6,628 bases of DNA, from assembly GCA_002171315.2 (NCBI GenBank), contig NHFS02000006.1, positions 13,930 through 20,557 of the forward strand. Direction: 5' to 3'. This stretch comes from Euryarchaeota archaeon TMED117. Its GTDB lineage: Archaea > Thermoplasmatota > Poseidoniia > Poseidoniales > Poseidoniaceae. Both the position numbers and the translations under genes were made by a program. Below, one piece after another: positions 6,477-6,628 of the stretch. Within the stretch, counting starts at the first letter, position 1. The number at the start of each line of letters is the position of its first letter. The notes below the pieces were generated by a model. The model saw only the letters and a program-made list of their open reading frames with translations. It was not told the DNA's origin and searched no databases.

Positions 6477-6562
6477 TGGCGCCGAGAGAGAGATTTGAAC
6501 TCCCGAGGGACAGGCCCACGCGATTTCCAGTCGCGCGCACTACCAGGCTATGCGATCTCGGC
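6477..6562 (-). tRNA. tRNA-Ser (anticodon GGA)
   Basis: This class II tRNA is on the minus strand. The acceptor stem GCCGAGA pairs with TCTCGGC, the D arm is GCAT/GTGC, the anticodon stem is CGCGA/TCGCG with loop CTGGAAA, and the T arm is GGGAG/CTCTC with loop TTCAAAT. The 14-base variable region (6518-6505) can form a GGG/CCC stem, as expected for serine tRNAs. The anticodon GGA is at 6528-6526 and reads UCC and UCU. The discriminator is G (6480), the usual archaeal serine identity base, followed by encoded CCA (6479-6477). No intron is present. Confidence 0.96.
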
Positions 6563-6587
6563 TCAAACCGCCCAGCGGCCATCCCCG

Positions 6588-6593
6588 TTTAAT
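6588..6593 (-). promoter_or_regulatory. Weak TATA-like element for tRNA-Ser
   Basis: The minus strand reads ATTAAA, centred about 28 bp before the mature tRNA-Ser 5' end in otherwise GC-rich sequence. The position is right for an archaeal tRNA promoter, but the match is weak. The rest of 6563-6628 shows no gene I can support. Confidence 0.35.
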
Positions 6594-6628
6594 GCTCACT
6601 CTCAACAACAGGCAGCAGGGGAAAGGCC

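Noticed and set aside
6414..6582. Minus-strand frame starting at an ATG near 6582 and reading through both tRNA regions
   Set aside because: The sequence is fully explained by two good tRNA cloverleafs, and the translation has no protein-like character.
6563..6628. GC-rich right edge as a possible third tRNA or other RNA gene
   Set aside because: No T-arm box, acceptor pairing or anticodon arm could be found; it is best read as upstream flank of tRNA-Ser.

Overview
The window looks like chromosomal DNA from a euryarchaeon. The evidence is an archaeal-type alanyl-tRNA synthetase (N-terminal extension, HxxxH and CxxxH editing site, C-terminal glycine-rich domain), an RtcB RNA ligase, TATA-box-like AT-rich elements at archaeal distances from genes, few Shine-Dalgarno sites, and a tRNA-Ser with a G discriminator base. 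The compact, AT-leaning, strand-alternating layout would suit a planktonic lineage such as Marine Group II (Poseidoniales). That placement is a guess from general look and was not tested.

Layout. Positions 1-132 hold no gene I can assign; T-rich tracts there may end transcription of the first gene. Then, alternating strand at every step: a metallo-beta-lactamase-fold hydrolase of the persulfide dioxygenase (ETHE1)/glyoxalase II type (870-133, minus); a Nudix hydrolase with an unrecognised N-terminal half (917-1645, plus); AlaRS (4485-1636, minus); RtcB (4589-6064, plus); and a 71-residue coiled-coil protein (6280-6065, minus). Two tRNA genes follow on the minus strand, tRNA-Thr(GGT) and tRNA-Ser(GGA). 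Both are intronless and both encode the 3' CCA.

The five protein genes form two divergent pairs (46-bp and 103-bp shared promoter gaps) and two convergent pairs whose stop codons overlap by 10 bp (Nudix/AlaRS) or abut exactly (RtcB/small protein). No two neighbouring protein genes can share an ordinary operon. The theme of the right two-thirds is tRNA and translation: tRNA charging (AlaRS), tRNA splicing or RNA repair (RtcB) and two tRNAs. The left part is small-molecule housekeeping.

I found no mobile element, CRISPR array, toxin-antitoxin pair or defence system. The most unusual points are the altered cysteine pattern at the AlaRS N-terminus, the unknown N-terminal domain of the Nudix protein, a perfect 10-bp inverted repeat enclosing the rtcB start codon, and the small coiled-coil protein ending back-to-back with rtcB.
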